Shown: piece after piece, positions 35,802-46,995 of the stretch | Layout of the letters: each line of letters starts with the position of its first letter | How positions within the stretch are numbered: position 1 is the first letter of the stretch | Assembly (NCBI RefSeq): GCF_049306965.1 | Contig: NC_133179.1 | Location: forward strand, 15,605,001-15,669,000 | DNA: 64,000 nt | DNA from: Danio rerio | Lineage: Eukaryota > Chordata > Actinopteri > Cypriniformes > Danionidae | Reading direction: 5' to 3' | Program-made: the position numbers and the translations under genes | The notes under the pieces: model-generated | Databases searched by the model: none | Seen by the model: the letters and a program-made list of their open reading frames with translations, nothing else | Told to the model about the DNA's origin: nothing

Positions 35802-38795
35802 TTAAGGGCGACAGTTTCTCCCCTTTACCACAGAGACTATATTATTTCCTAACCATGCGAAGCAGACTATAAAAAGATTCATATTTAAACAAGGTGATTT
35901 TTTTTTTATCGTTATTATTACTAAACCAGGATTTTTATGGATATCTAGCGTTGACGATGAATACGGCACCCTCTCTAGGTGTTCTATCTCTACTTCTTGG
36001 TGGTTGTTTTTTCCCCCCTCTCCCCTTTTTTTCCCTCTCTTTCAATCTCTAACTCGCTCTCTTCGACAATTAAAAGGCTCGTCGATTTGTTTTTTTTTCT
36101 CTCCCCTTCTTGAATCCACATTTGGTAGCTGCGTAGCTGGAGTGCATGTCATCACCTCCCTAATCCACCTTTTCCGACGCAGACTGACCGGACGGAGGCC
36201 GTATTTAAACGGGGTGCCCATTTCTTTCGTCTCCTTGTGATGTTACTAACGTACTGAGAGTCGTGTCCGTGATGCTCTGATATACAAACCCCTTCAGCTT
36301 AGGCTTTTTCCACAAGGATGCACTTCAGGTTGGACCTGACACATCTCAGCGGCGTAATCATTTACTTTCCTGGTTGTCCCTTTTCTTTGTCACCAGCTGT
36401 TTTTAGATTTAAATTGCTCTCCATTTTTGTTTTATATTCGAGTCTCACCTTGAGAGGAAAGTTTCCACGCTGTACGTTAAACCAATCATCAGGATTTTAC
36501 AAAAAAAACGGCGCACACTTTCTGCTCACCGATCAAGCCCACGACACAACGCCAGCGGAAATATCAATTCAACTCCCTTTGCGTTCCTTTTTAAAGAGGA
36601 TTTAGATGTAGGTTAGTTCACCGAAGCTTTGGTTTTTACCTCCACAGTGACCTTCACACACACACACACACACAAAAAAAAACGACAAGGAAGTGACTGT
36701 CGTGCTTTACAGAGCACAAATCCTTTTTTTTTTTTTGTACCTACATTGTATGCACAGAGTGTTTGTCTTTTTTTCTCTTTCTGTCTCGCACCCTCGAGCA
36801 TCTTTTTTGTACATTTGTTGTATGATGCGGAAGTCGTGTAGGACTTTGTTGGTCTAGCCTAGAAGAAAACCTTAAAGAGAAAAGAGACAAAAAAAAAAAA
36901 AAACGAAGAAGATTTTTGCTAACATTTGTAGAGCTCACCATTTTTTTCCTATTGCTTGTGCATAACTATGATAGCTGTCTTTTGACCTCATGTAGATCTA
37001 GTTAGTTTTACCTGGAGGTGAATTACGGGGAAAAAAATCGATGTTCATATGGATTTAGGTCTCGTAACCTGCTTTGTCTGAATACGGATGTTTTCTGAAG
37101 GATCCCATTTGGTAAGATGAAGTGGTGTTTAGGAGAAGACCCGAGTATCTGACGCCAGACAGGCGGAGGTCTTCTCGCTTTTGAATTTCAGCATCTGCAG
37201 ATATCATCAGTGGCATGTTGGTAACATGAAGATCCAGATTTAGTTGATGTTTGCGTGCGTGTGTGTGTTTTGCAGTATTCTGAAAGCACTTGCAGATTCA
37301 TTCATAATCCAGAATGTAAATGAAACAAGTTTTGACGTGTAGCGTACAACGCTTCTCAAAAATGAACATCGAATCTTGAGCAAATTTCATAAGGGGAGGT
37401 GTTTGATTTCAGCTGTAAAGATTCAGTTCTCTCCTGTTTTTCTTTATGGGCAGAACATTTTAAAGTTGTTTTAGCCCGAGTCAAGATTGAGCCAAATTGT
37501 GCAATGGACTTTTTTGAGTCTAAATCTGTTAAAGGGTTTCCAGAATTCTAATAATTGTTAAAAGAAAACTCCTCTTATATGCAGTATTGTATTAAGAAGT
37601 TCACAAGGAGAAACTTTGTTTCACATTTGTCATACACATACGGAGAAAACACACATTGTGGTTTGGTTGGCTGGGTGAACATTTTGCCATGCCTAGCAAC
37701 ACACACCCTGACAAAACACGGCAAACTGAGCTTCTCGATTTCATTTCTGCTTCATTTTATTTTTATTTTTGATCCCCTTATATGAGACACAAAATGTGGA
37801 CGTTTGATTTGAATCCATTTGTTTTTAACTGTCAAGTCAGCGACTATCTGAGAATCTCAAATAAACATGTATAAGTGTGCTTCCATTATAATTAGACCTT
37901 TATTTGATGAATTTATTTACTAATTGTTTTGAGTTATTACATTGTTTCCCCCTCCCCCTTCCATGTCAATAGCTGACGCACCCATCTGGAGCAGGTAATA
38001 TGTGCTAAACAAAAGGTGTTTGGGTTTGAAGGGAGTTATTCTCTTCTTTTTCTTTTTAAGTTAGTGGGTTGGGGTGGAGTAAATAATAATAATGACAGTG
38101 TGTCCTTTGTGTTTTGCACCCATAAGCCCCCCACGCGCACAAGTATCTACACACATACACATCCAGGGGACAGCAGTTATTAATGTTGTGGTCTCCAGCT
38201 GTTTGTTTGCCTGAGAGGGAGAAAGAGAGAGAGAGATCTGTCTTCCGGTTGGCGCCATTGCCTCACAGGGGCCCCCAGCTGGCGCTCTCGGCTGTTGGCA
38301 TCACGTCTCTAGCATTGGTGTTGACTCGAGCTCTCCAGTGCACTTTTGCATGCGTCCAGTGTAGAGTCCAGTCTAGTTGAGTCCTGGCTGTCCACTCCTT
38401 TAGTCCCTATACCTGTGCTTCAAGAGGGTGCTCAGTCATGGGGCTTATGTGGGCATACAGCATGGATTTTTATTAGTATCTGTATCTAGTACCTAGTGTG
38501 TGATACGCTGATTTAAAAAAAAAAGAAAAAGAAAAAAATACACTTTTTTTTTTTTTTCCTTTTCATTTTTTTAATCCCAGGTATTCTGGTAATTTGCCCC
38601 TTTTATTTCCTTCTCCATTAATCTTACTGTTTATTTGCCATTCTGTTTTGTTTTTCTTTTGCATTGTGAAGTGGGCATGCCTGTCACAAAGGACAAATGC
38701 TCTTTATCTATAGGATTATAATCTCTTAAATAGCTGTGTACAGTAAACTGTAATAACTTCTTTTTTAATAAAATATTAAATATGTGTACAAACTG
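35802..38795 (+). other. ube2h: ube2h 3' untranslated region with polyadenylation signals
   Basis: About 3 kb after the stop codon with no coding exon. The distal polyadenylation signal is AATAAA at 38767-38772, backed by an ATTAAA at 38775-38780. T/GT-rich sequence follows around 38795-38815, and a GTGTGTGTGCGCGTG tract starts near 38826, as expected for a cleavage site at about 38790-38800. A second AATAAA at 37860-37865 could give a shorter form. The UTR contains T-rich runs, an (AC)n tract near 36655-36675 and A-rich runs near 36890 and 38520. The end is inferred from signals only. Confidence 0.75.
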
Positions 38796-39026
38796 CTTTG
38801 TGTCTTTGTTTTCTGTTCAAAATAGGGTGTGTGTGTGCGCGTGTGAGCTAGAAATAAAGTTATTAAATGTATAAAATATTAAAAAAATGTATGTTTTAGA
38901 GCAAAAAAGCATTTACATCCTCTGCTAAAATTACATTGTGTAACAGTAGTTTACACACACACACACACACACATCTTGCCAGGCACATTTTAAACCAGTT
39001 ATCATCTGGTGACATATTAAAAGACT

Positions 39027-39857
39027 ATTCATTCATTTTCTTTTCGGCTTAGTTCCTTTATTAATCCGGGGTCGCCACAGTGGAATGAACCACCAACTTA
39101 TCCAGCATATGTTTCACGCAGTGGATGCTCTTCCAGGGGGCAATTAACCAATAAGTAGGGTAAGGGCCTGCCTTGGGCCCCAGGAAATCTGACAGCCCTC
39201 AAATAAATGCCCATAAATGTATAAATGATATCTAGAAGTTATTTGTAACATTGTTTTCTATTATTTTTGTCTGGGGATGATCTAAATTTTTTTATTTAAA
39301 TATAATTATGACATCTGCGCAAATGTGTCCCTCACCTTCAATCATGGACCAGTCAGTCCAGTCAAATCAGTAAAGGTTTAGTTTTAAAAACAAAATTATA
39401 TTATTCATTTATTATTTTAAGTTGTAAATTCATCTTAAGAAAACAAATTGTTTCACAAGTTTTACAAGGTGCTTAATATGTTATTCTTATTTTGCATTAC
39501 GATAAAATGTGGAAAAGGAGATTTAATAATATAAGAAAAAACTGCAACAAAAAAAGTAATAATAATAAACTAAATTTAAGGTGCATTTTAGAACTTTGGG
39601 CCCCATTGCTGGAATTGCTTAGGACCCCAAAATTACTAAATCCGCCTGTGCCCTTTCATCTGTAATCCAATATTGAAAAAAACTTATACACACTCATTCA
39701 ATGGAGCCAATTTAGCTTATAGTATTTTTCTTTTTTGCACTGTGAACCCGGAGGAAACGCGAACACGAGGAGAACATACAAACTCTACACAGCAGGGGCT
39801 CGAACCAGCGACCTTCATGTTGTGAGGCGACAGCACTACCCACTACGCCACTGCTCG
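39027..39857 (-). mobile_element. DANA SINE, minus orientation, interrupted by a hAT-type insertion
   Basis: The 3' part (39027-39133) reads ATTCATTTTCTTTTCGGCTT, GGGGTCGCCACAGTGGAATG and ends in GATGCTCTTC. The 5' part resumes at about 39649 and runs through CACACTCATTCA, GGAGGAAACGCGAACACG and GCTCGAACCAGCGACC to CACTACGCCACTGCTCG. Together they cover the tRNA-related head, body and tail of DANA. Confidence 0.85.
39134..39648. mobile_element. hAT-type element nested in the DANA SINE
   Basis: It begins CAGGGGGCAATTAACC and ends ACTAAATCCGCCTG, whose reverse complement is CAGGCGGATTTAGT. GGGCCCC strings lie just inside both ends. The flanking TGCTCTTC (39126-39133) and TGCCCTTT (39649-39656) are decayed copies of TGCCCTTC, the DANA sequence at that point. 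515 bp, non-coding. Confidence 0.75.
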
Positions 39858-40085
39858 TATTTTTATTTTACTAAAATATATAATTTTATTTTACTGTTTT
39901 GTATATTTTTTAAAATAATTTTTTAAAGTACTTTGTCACTATTCTTCAACCCGTGATATAAGTCAGAATAGGTAGGCTACTTTACATTTTATGCAAATAT
40001 GTTTGCTTCTCTGAATGAAGATGGAACGTTTCCCCACTCAATCATTAACATATTCATTAACGACTGCTTTTTATTACGCCATCAT

Positions 40086-40422
40086 CCCGTGGCGCAGTAG
40101 GTAGTGCTGTCGCCTCACAGCAAGGAGGTCGCTGGTTTGAGCCTCGGCTGGGTCAGCTGGCGTTTCTGTGTGGAGTTTGCATCTTCTCCCTGCGTTCGTG
40201 TGGGTTTCCTCCGGTGCTCCAGTTTCCCCCACAGTCCAAAGACATGCGGTGCAGGTAAATTGGGCTTAATTGTCCGTAGGGGGTATGGATGTTTCCCAGA
40301 GATGTGTTGCAGCTGGAAGGGCATCCGCTGCGTAAAACATGTACAGGGTAAGTTGGAGGTTCATTCCGCTGTGGCTTCCCCAGATTAATAAAGGGACTAA
40401 GCCGAAAAGAAAATGAATGAAC
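40086..40422 (+). mobile_element. DANA SINE, near full length
   Basis: The head CGTGGCGCAGTAGGTAGTGC, pol III B-box region GGTTTGAGCCTCGG, then TGGAGTTTGCATCTTCTCCC, TCCAAAGACATGCGG, AGGGCATCCGCTGCG and the tail GACTAAGCCGAAAAGAAAAT plus ATGA copies follow in the order of the zebrafish DANA consensus. Frames on either strand here are repeat-derived. Confidence 0.93.
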
Positions 40423-41808
40423 GTTGCAACATTGACTGCTACATTTAATAGAGAAGTATTATTATTATTATAAATGCATTAGGCCTATTTAATATCACAA
40501 CGAACTAACGTTCAGTTTTTCTCGCACAAAATGATATCTATTAAAGTAATTTCTTTCGAAACATTATTACCCATAATAATAGACGATCATTTATATGTAT
40601 AATGCCACAACTATGTAAAACCACTAGATGGCAGACTTGTTACAAAAGTGTTTATCAAGCAAAAAAATGCATCCATAGGATATTGCAGATACAACAGATG
40701 TTGACAAATAGATAGTAGTTGCAAAAAGTACTAAAAATAAATCGTTTATCAGGCCATCTCAATGCATTTAATGGGCAAATTAATTGCTATATTATTCTAC
40801 ATTCTAAAATATTCCTTCTAATGATATTTCCAGTTAAATGTGCATGTTCCAGCATTAACCAGCAGGCGTCCCACGAGCTAAACATGCGGAGAATCTGCTG
40901 TAGTTTCATTGGTGTCCTGCAGGGGGCGGAGTCACTCTAGTTTTACTACAAGGGAGGAAACAATTTAGCAACATAAGGCAAATTAATCTTTTCAGCCAAA
41001 CTGTCTCTGTCACGCAGCAATCTGTCCTCTCTGGTTCTTTCATGCTTTAGGAATGAGAGATGGAATTAAAAATGAGCACGAACTGTAGGCTAGAACTCAT
41101 TTCCTGCTCATTTTCTATTTCTTCATGGAGGCCATTATCACTGTTAAATCAGTCTAAAAACATACTAAGAAGATTCTCTCAAATGAATAATAAAAAAACA
41201 TTTTATATGAGCTGTTTGCAATTCATTCACTAATTTACTAATCCATATAATCAAAGACTATAGAATGCAAAGGGGTTTAACATTTAGTGCACTTCATCTG
41301 GCAATATGGATGCTGGCATAAATGGCATGAATATCATGCTTATCTATCTGTAATATGGTTTGTTGAGAACAAATGCACCTGTTGTCAAATGTATACATGC
41401 ATTTGTGTATGTAATGTATCAAATGTATATCTACCACGCAAAAGTTTGGGTTCAATAGGATTTTTAAATGTTTTAAAATGAGCTTCACCTGCCCACCAAA
41501 GCTGCATTTATTTAATCAGAAATACAGAACAAATTGTAAAATTGTGAAATCTTATTGCACTATAAAATAACTGTTTAAAATTGCTTATTATTTAATTTAA
41601 TAATTTATTCCAGTGATTTTAATGATGAATTTTAGCTTCATTACTCCAGTCTTCAGTCACATGATCCTTCAGAAATCACTCTAATATTAATTATTATTGT
41701 TATTATTATTGGTAATAGTAATAAAAACAATAATGACTGGAGCAATAATATCATTTTAAGCTACATACAACAATAAAGCAGTTACTTAAAATGTTAATAA
41801 AAATCTAG
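40423..41808. other. Intergenic, no gene seen
   Basis: AT-rich sequence between two DANA copies. 40615-40920 is a little GC-richer but carries no recognisable exon or RNA. Confidence 0.5.
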
Positions 41809-42144
41809 GGTGAGGCAGTGGCGCAGTAGGTAGTGCTGTTGCCTCACATCAAGAAGGTCGCTGGTTTGATGCTCAGTTTATGTTTCTGTGTGGAGTTTGC
41901 ATGTTCTCCCTGCATTCCTGTGGGTTTCCTCCGGGTGCTCTGGCTTCCCCCACAGTCCAAAGACATGTGGTAAAGGTGAATTGGGTAGGCTAAATTGTCT
42001 GGTGTGTGTGTGTGTTTTTCCCAGAGATGGGTTGCGGCTGGAAGGGCATCCGCTGCATAAAAACTTGCTGGATAAGTTGCTGGTTTATTCCGCTTTGGTG
42101 ACCCCAGATTAATAAAGGCACTAAGCCGACAATAAAATAAATAA
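41809..42144 (+). mobile_element. DANA SINE, near full length
   Basis: The head GTGGCGCAGTAGGTAGTGCT, GTTTGCATGTTCTCCCTGCA, TCCAAAGACATGTGG, AATTGGGTAGGCTAAATTGT, GGGTTGCGGCTGGAAGGGCA and GATTAATAAAGGCACTAAGC are all present. The GT-rich segment at 42002-42015 is the usual variable part of DANA. Confidence 0.93.
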
Positions 42145-42683
42145 AATGTAACTTTTTTTACATTTAAGAAATGCTGCTTTGATGAACAATAATTTTCTTT
42201 AAAAAACATGAAAAACTATATATAAATAACTATATACACACAAACATGCACACACATTTAATATTTAAAAAATGCATGCGTATGAATATAGATTAAGCAT
42301 TATTTGTATGATGTTTCAAGTCGGTCTCCTCAAGCTGATGTGAGGTGAAGTGAATATTTATTGCTTTTCCTACGTATGCCAGGCTCTCATGATCAGGTGG
42401 AAATTGAGTAGACTATACATCGATAAATATTTATAAATAAATATACATAAATAAATATAAACAAATAAATCCATGTCTAAGGAGCCCCCAAGGTGACATT
42501 GAAGAAAAAAATAATGAGGACTTTATAAAGAGGACTTTCTTGAATGGCATACGCTTCTATATGCTTCTTATGACTAGTCTAAGCTTAAGACTAAGAATAA
42601 ATAAACTTTTGCTATCCAAATTAACACTGAAAAAAAAAACATATTAGTAAAGTGACATATTAATAAAACATATTAGCTTAGTG

Positions 42684-42875
42684 CAGGGGTGTCCAAACTC
42701 ACTCCTGGAGGGCTGGTGTCCTGCATATTTTAGTTCCAACCCTGATTCAACACACCTGAATTAGCTAATCAAGCTCTTTCAAAGTATACTAGAAACTTTC
42801 AGGGAGGCGTTTAGGGAGGTTGGAGGTAAAGTATGCAGGACACCGGCCCTCCAGCACCGAGTTTGGACACCCCTG
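42684..42875. mobile_element. hAT miniature element with perfect target duplication (copy 1)
   Basis: The inverted termini CAGGGGTGTCCAAACTC and GAGTTTGGACACCCCTG are exact. Flanking direct repeats GCTTAGTG (42676-42683 and 42876-42883) are exact. 192 bp and largely palindromic, with internal GGAGGGCTGGTGTCCTGCAT opposite GCAGGACACCGGCCCTCCAG. Confidence 0.95.
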
Positions 42876-42933
42876 GCTTAGTGCAATGGCAAAATCGCAC
42901 ATGTTAAACATTAACAACAGGAAAGAGATGGCT

Positions 42934-43119
42934 CAGGGGTGCACAAACTCAGTCCTGGAGGGCCGGTGTCCTGCAAAATTTTGTTCCAACCCCAGTTAGA
43001 CACACCTGAACTATCTAATCAAGCTCTTTCTAGGTATAGCAACTTCCAGCAAGTGTGTCGAAGGAAGTTGGAATTAAACTATACAGGACACTAGCCCTCC
43101 AAGAGTTTGGGCGTCCCTG
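42934..43119. mobile_element. hAT miniature element (copy 2)
   Basis: Same family as 42684-42875, only 58 bp away: CAGGGGTGCACAAACTC at the left, GAGTTTGGGCGTCCCTG at the right. The target duplication is no longer recognisable, so this copy may be older. Confidence 0.9.
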
Positions 43120-43399
43120 CTGTAGCCCATATTGCGAGCTAACCAAACAAATACGGTTTTATACTGAATGCTTTGTTTGAGGTTTGTTGTTAATAACACT
43201 GAATGGGAATATTAGTTACACATCTTATTAACTGTATTGCTTATTAACATGAGTCAGACTCACAGTCTGTCAATTTAAGCAGTCATGGAGAAGCAGACAG
43301 AAACGGGCCAGTGCACGCACTGCTTCTTTCGAAAGGCCTGACCTCCAGTGCTGGAGAAACATGAGCTCCTCAATGAAATATTTACAGGCCTTTATCTGC

Positions 43400-44200
43400 A
43401 GTGCGATGGTCAAGAAGACTACAGGCATACATGACGTAATGCCCAGCCCCAGTCGGCCGTGCTGATTGGTCGAATGAAGAGTTTTACCAGTCACGTGACA
43501 AGTCCCTGTGGTTCTCCCGAACTCACAGGAGAAGCCTGATACTTTTTTATATTCCTTAATGTCTCCATTATTTTCACTTAAAACAATTTCGGACAGCAGA
43601 ACTTTGAGGTAATGTGTTTGCATTTGTTATCGCAACAGAGATCGTAGATGACATGCGCGGAAAAAAAAGCAATTATGGAAAGATACACACACAAAAAATG
43701 GGACTGAAAGTGTTTTAGAATGAGTGACAAATGATAAGAATGAGGTGGTAGTTTCATATCCATCCCAATAATCACCCTCTGCACTTTTGAACTCAGCAAA
43801 TCATCAGCAAATGAGTTGGCAAATACACCCGAATAATTATATAATAGGCGATGTCACGTGACAAGATTGCTGATAGCTAGCTATATGGCCCCGATCTAAT
43901 TAAACAAAACTGCTTAGTTCAAGTAACAATCAAGATAATTTCCTTATGTTGTACTAGTTTTATTTTTGCTTGTTTTATATACAGTAGGCTAATTGTTTTG
44001 TTCTTATTGCGATAAAACGAATATAAATAACAACTAATACCATAAGCTAAAGTAATGGCTAATTATATATGTTTGTTGTTTGTCATATCAGAGCGCGTGT
44101 CCTGTGAAACTGCATCCTGAAGCTGACATGTGAGACTGACTCTGGAGCGGCTGCGCGTCTCTCATGTCGAGGACTCGGTTACTAAACCAGCCCAACTCCC
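43400..44200. promoter_or_regulatory. Promoter-like block: paired GTCACGTGAC E-boxes, CCAAT box, CRE
   Basis: It contains TGACGTAAT (CRE/ATF-like, about 43433), GATTGGT (inverted CCAAT, NF-Y-like, about 43463), and two identical palindromes GTCACGTGAC at 43490-43499 and 43853-43862. Both palindromes are followed by AAG. More CpG-rich sequence lies at about 44095-44170. GTCACGTGAC is the classic USF/TFEB (CLEAR-type) site. No recognised gene starts here. On the - strand a 52-codon ATG frame (MPVVFLTIALQIKACKYFIE...) lies below the CCAAT/CRE pair and precedes a GTGAGT donor, but I do not recognise it. It may be a distal enhancer or an unannotated RNA promoter. Confidence 0.35.
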
Positions 44201-44407
44201 TTATTAATGGATGACCGTCTGATTAAAAACGCCTCAGACAAAGACACAAATGGCAGATGCTGTGACTCACCGTCTCAATGGTGCCTGATAATGCCAAATG
44301 TTGCTGATGGTAAGGTGATGACACGATGTAATGCCTGGACAAATATTCTCGTATTAGCAATATTAGTAGAAAATCAGTTTATTTTGGATCCATTTACTAA
44401 ATGACCG

Positions 44408-44661
44408 GGTAACACTTTAGTTTAAGTCACAATTTACGATATAAATAAACCACTGACTAATGCTACTAGCTTAATGAACTACTTATTAGCTGTTTATTAA
44501 CAGTTAGGTAGTTGGGTTTAGGTTTTGGTTGGATTAGGAATGCATAATAAGATCATATTTACTCTAAATTACAAATGAATAGGTAATATCCAAATAATAG
44601 GCAGGTAATAAGCCAGTAATTAATAGCATGGATTGTGACCTAAACTAAATTAAGTGTTACC
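44408..44661 (+). mobile_element. GGTAACACTTTAGTTTAAG-type TIR element
   Basis: Begins GGTAACACTTTAGTTTAAGT and ends CTAAACTAAATTAAGTGTTACC, an imperfect inverted match. 254 bp. Same family as the split copy at 25487-26500. It is abutted directly by another element with the same GGTAACACTT/AAGTGTTACC terminus. Confidence 0.8.
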
Positions 44662-44945
44662 ACTGTCATTACATTAATCAAACATAGTTTTAAAAGGTGT
44701 CATTAGTTATTATTATTTGTTAATGTATTCTAATCATGAACCATAGCATTTATTAATTATAGTTCAGCATTTACTAATGCATAATTCATGCTTCTTAACA
44801 TGTGTTAATGTACTGAGCTATCGTGAACTAACAATGAATGGACAATTTTAATTTCATTAACTATAACTATACTGTAGCAACTGTATATTATTTGTTCATG
44901 TTAGTAAATACACGACCTAATACAATCATCTTGTAAAGTGTTACC
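44662..44945 (-). mobile_element. GGTAACACTTTACAAGATG-type TIR element
   Basis: The right end CTTGTAAAGTGTTACC is the reverse complement of the left end seen at 33255. The interior has TTTACTAATGCATAATTCAT and TTTGTTCATGTTAGTAAATA. The left terminus is eroded or was lost where it meets the preceding element. Confidence 0.65.
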
Positions 44946-46540
44946 AAGTTATCTAACCCAGTATTTCTCCTCAAATGTTCCATTTAGAGCAGAAACACAC
45001 GCAATATCAGATCAATATTAATTATATTACATCCCCATACAGTCTATTAACAGCATCTCAATTTATCCCCAAACCATCATCCCCACTCGTATAATAAAAA
45101 CAAGCTTTTTGACAGTCTGCAATAGCATTTGTTCTTCCTGATGTCTTCTCCGATTGTTTTTAAGCTTTTTAGTGTTGCTGTGAGATACTTTTCAGAAATG
45201 CAATTTTAATGCATGCATTTATTCATTTACAAATAAGTGGCTAAATTATGAGTGACAGAAAAGTTACAAATGGGTCAATTATATCGCCGGCTGTTCTTTC
45301 ATATCTCTATTATTTATGTAAAATGAAATAATTTACTAGTTAACACCTATTTAACATGATTTGATAGATGAATTAAAACAAAATGGCCTTATTTTTAAAT
45401 ACTATTAAACAAAAAGGGTAGAAAAATAAAATAAAAACTCAAATAATATATAATTTTAATGAATTTTAAATTAATTTATGAATGTATTTTCTCAAATGAT
45501 TTAACAAAAGTGAAAAAACCCTCAAATAAAGGCTTGAAATCATTGCCAAAATGTAATATGTTGCATTATTAAGATTGCATAGCTCCCCTAAAATACATTG
45601 AGAACTTGTACTTCAAATAATTAGCTTCCATAATAAATCATCACATTTTTGCTTGTTTCTTACGTTAAAATGTATTCCTGAACCACAAACTGTGGCCTAA
45701 AGCAGTTGATGTCACATTATGTGAGCATGTGTCGATATATCAAATTTATAGTGTGTAATATTTAATAAGTATACAGTGATATAACAGATGAAGTTCATGA
45801 GCGTCTGTCAATACATTCAAAGCTCCATTGGTAATCTGTAAACTATTCCACCAGGCTCTTTGTTTCATGGCCTGTATCATGTATCATTCGATGAGGCCGT
45901 CGTTCGTGCCAGAAGAGTGGCCCGGGTACACCCGATACCTGTCCTGGCAGGTGGGGAGGGCTCCTAACATCATATGGAGCTACAGGTAGCTAGAATGAAA
46001 TGACTATTTTAAAAATTCAAGAGCTTCACTCAGCTTCCCTCATACAGGTGATCCGCGGCTCGTGTTTCGACTTTTCCAGAAGTTAATCAGGTGAATGAAG
46101 AGTGGACGGGTGAGGGGAGGACTCGACCAGAACTGGCTGGTCAACAAAGAGCCCTTGGGATACATTTCACTTGGGCTATTCGGGTTGAATAGATGTAACC
46201 AGAGCTGCCAGACTAACACCACTGGCATAATTTAAAAATATAGAGCCGTTTTTTTCCACTGAGGTGTCAGTGTAGGCTTCGGCTATCAACAGCAGGTAAA
46301 TGGACTCAGGGGTTGTGGGTAATGTGGACCGGTATATATATGAAGAGAGACTCAATGGTGGACAGCATCACTTCCAGCCTCTTGGATGTGATGCACCGAC
46401 TGCATCACTGCTGTTCCTTGGGATAGAGGGATCCTGATGGCACCTGCATGGGGTAACTATTTCCACTGGTTTAGCTTAAGATTATTTTGTTGTAGTTTAC
46501 ATTGGGGAATAGATGGGTAGGCCTAAGCCTGTATGCACAT
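44946..46540. other. Intergenic, no gene seen
   Basis: AT-rich. 45840-46430 is GC-richer with CCCGGGTACACCCGATACCT and CTGGCAGGTGGGGAGGGCTC. It has short open frames but no splice or family support. Confidence 0.45.
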
Positions 46541-46995
46541 ACAGTCAAAATAATTAGCACTCCTTCAAAAGTTTTATTCTTCTTAAAAATATTTCCAGAG
46601 TGCTGTTTAACAGAGGCTTTTGTCTTTGCCATGATGACTACTATTTTTTTCCCCTAATTATTTTGCAAGAACTTAGTATTCAGCTTAAAGTGCATTTTAA
46701 AGACGTAACTAGGTTGATCAAGTTAACTAGGCAAGTTAGGTAAATTAGGCAAATCATTGGACAGCATTGGTTTGTTCTGTAGCCAATGGTTTCTTAAGTG
46801 GAATAATAATTTTGGACTTAAAAATAATTTTTAATAAATTAAAAAAAATGCTTTTATTCCAACTAAACTATTACAAAAATAGCATTTCCTCAAGTAGAAA
46901 AAGTATTATAAGAACAACTCTAAAAAGTTCCTTGCTCCATCACTTGGGAAACACAAGAAATATTTTATATTGCAGGAGGGCGAATAATTTAGCCT
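46541..46995 (+). mobile_element. Decayed copy of an abundant zebrafish DNA element
   Basis: CAGTCAAAATAATTAGCACT, CTTTGCCATGATGACTACTA, CAGCTTAAAGTGCATTTTAA, GTTAACTAGGCAAGTTAGGT, GGTTTGTTCTGTAGCCAATG and GGAGGGCGAATAATTTAGCC occur in the order of the common zebrafish element with 'gtcagaattattagcccccc' termini. The 98-codon frame at 46767-47063 is repeat-derived. Confidence 0.75.

Noticed and set aside
40104-42209. Frames of 70-120 codons on both strands
   Set aside because: They fall inside DANA SINE copies.
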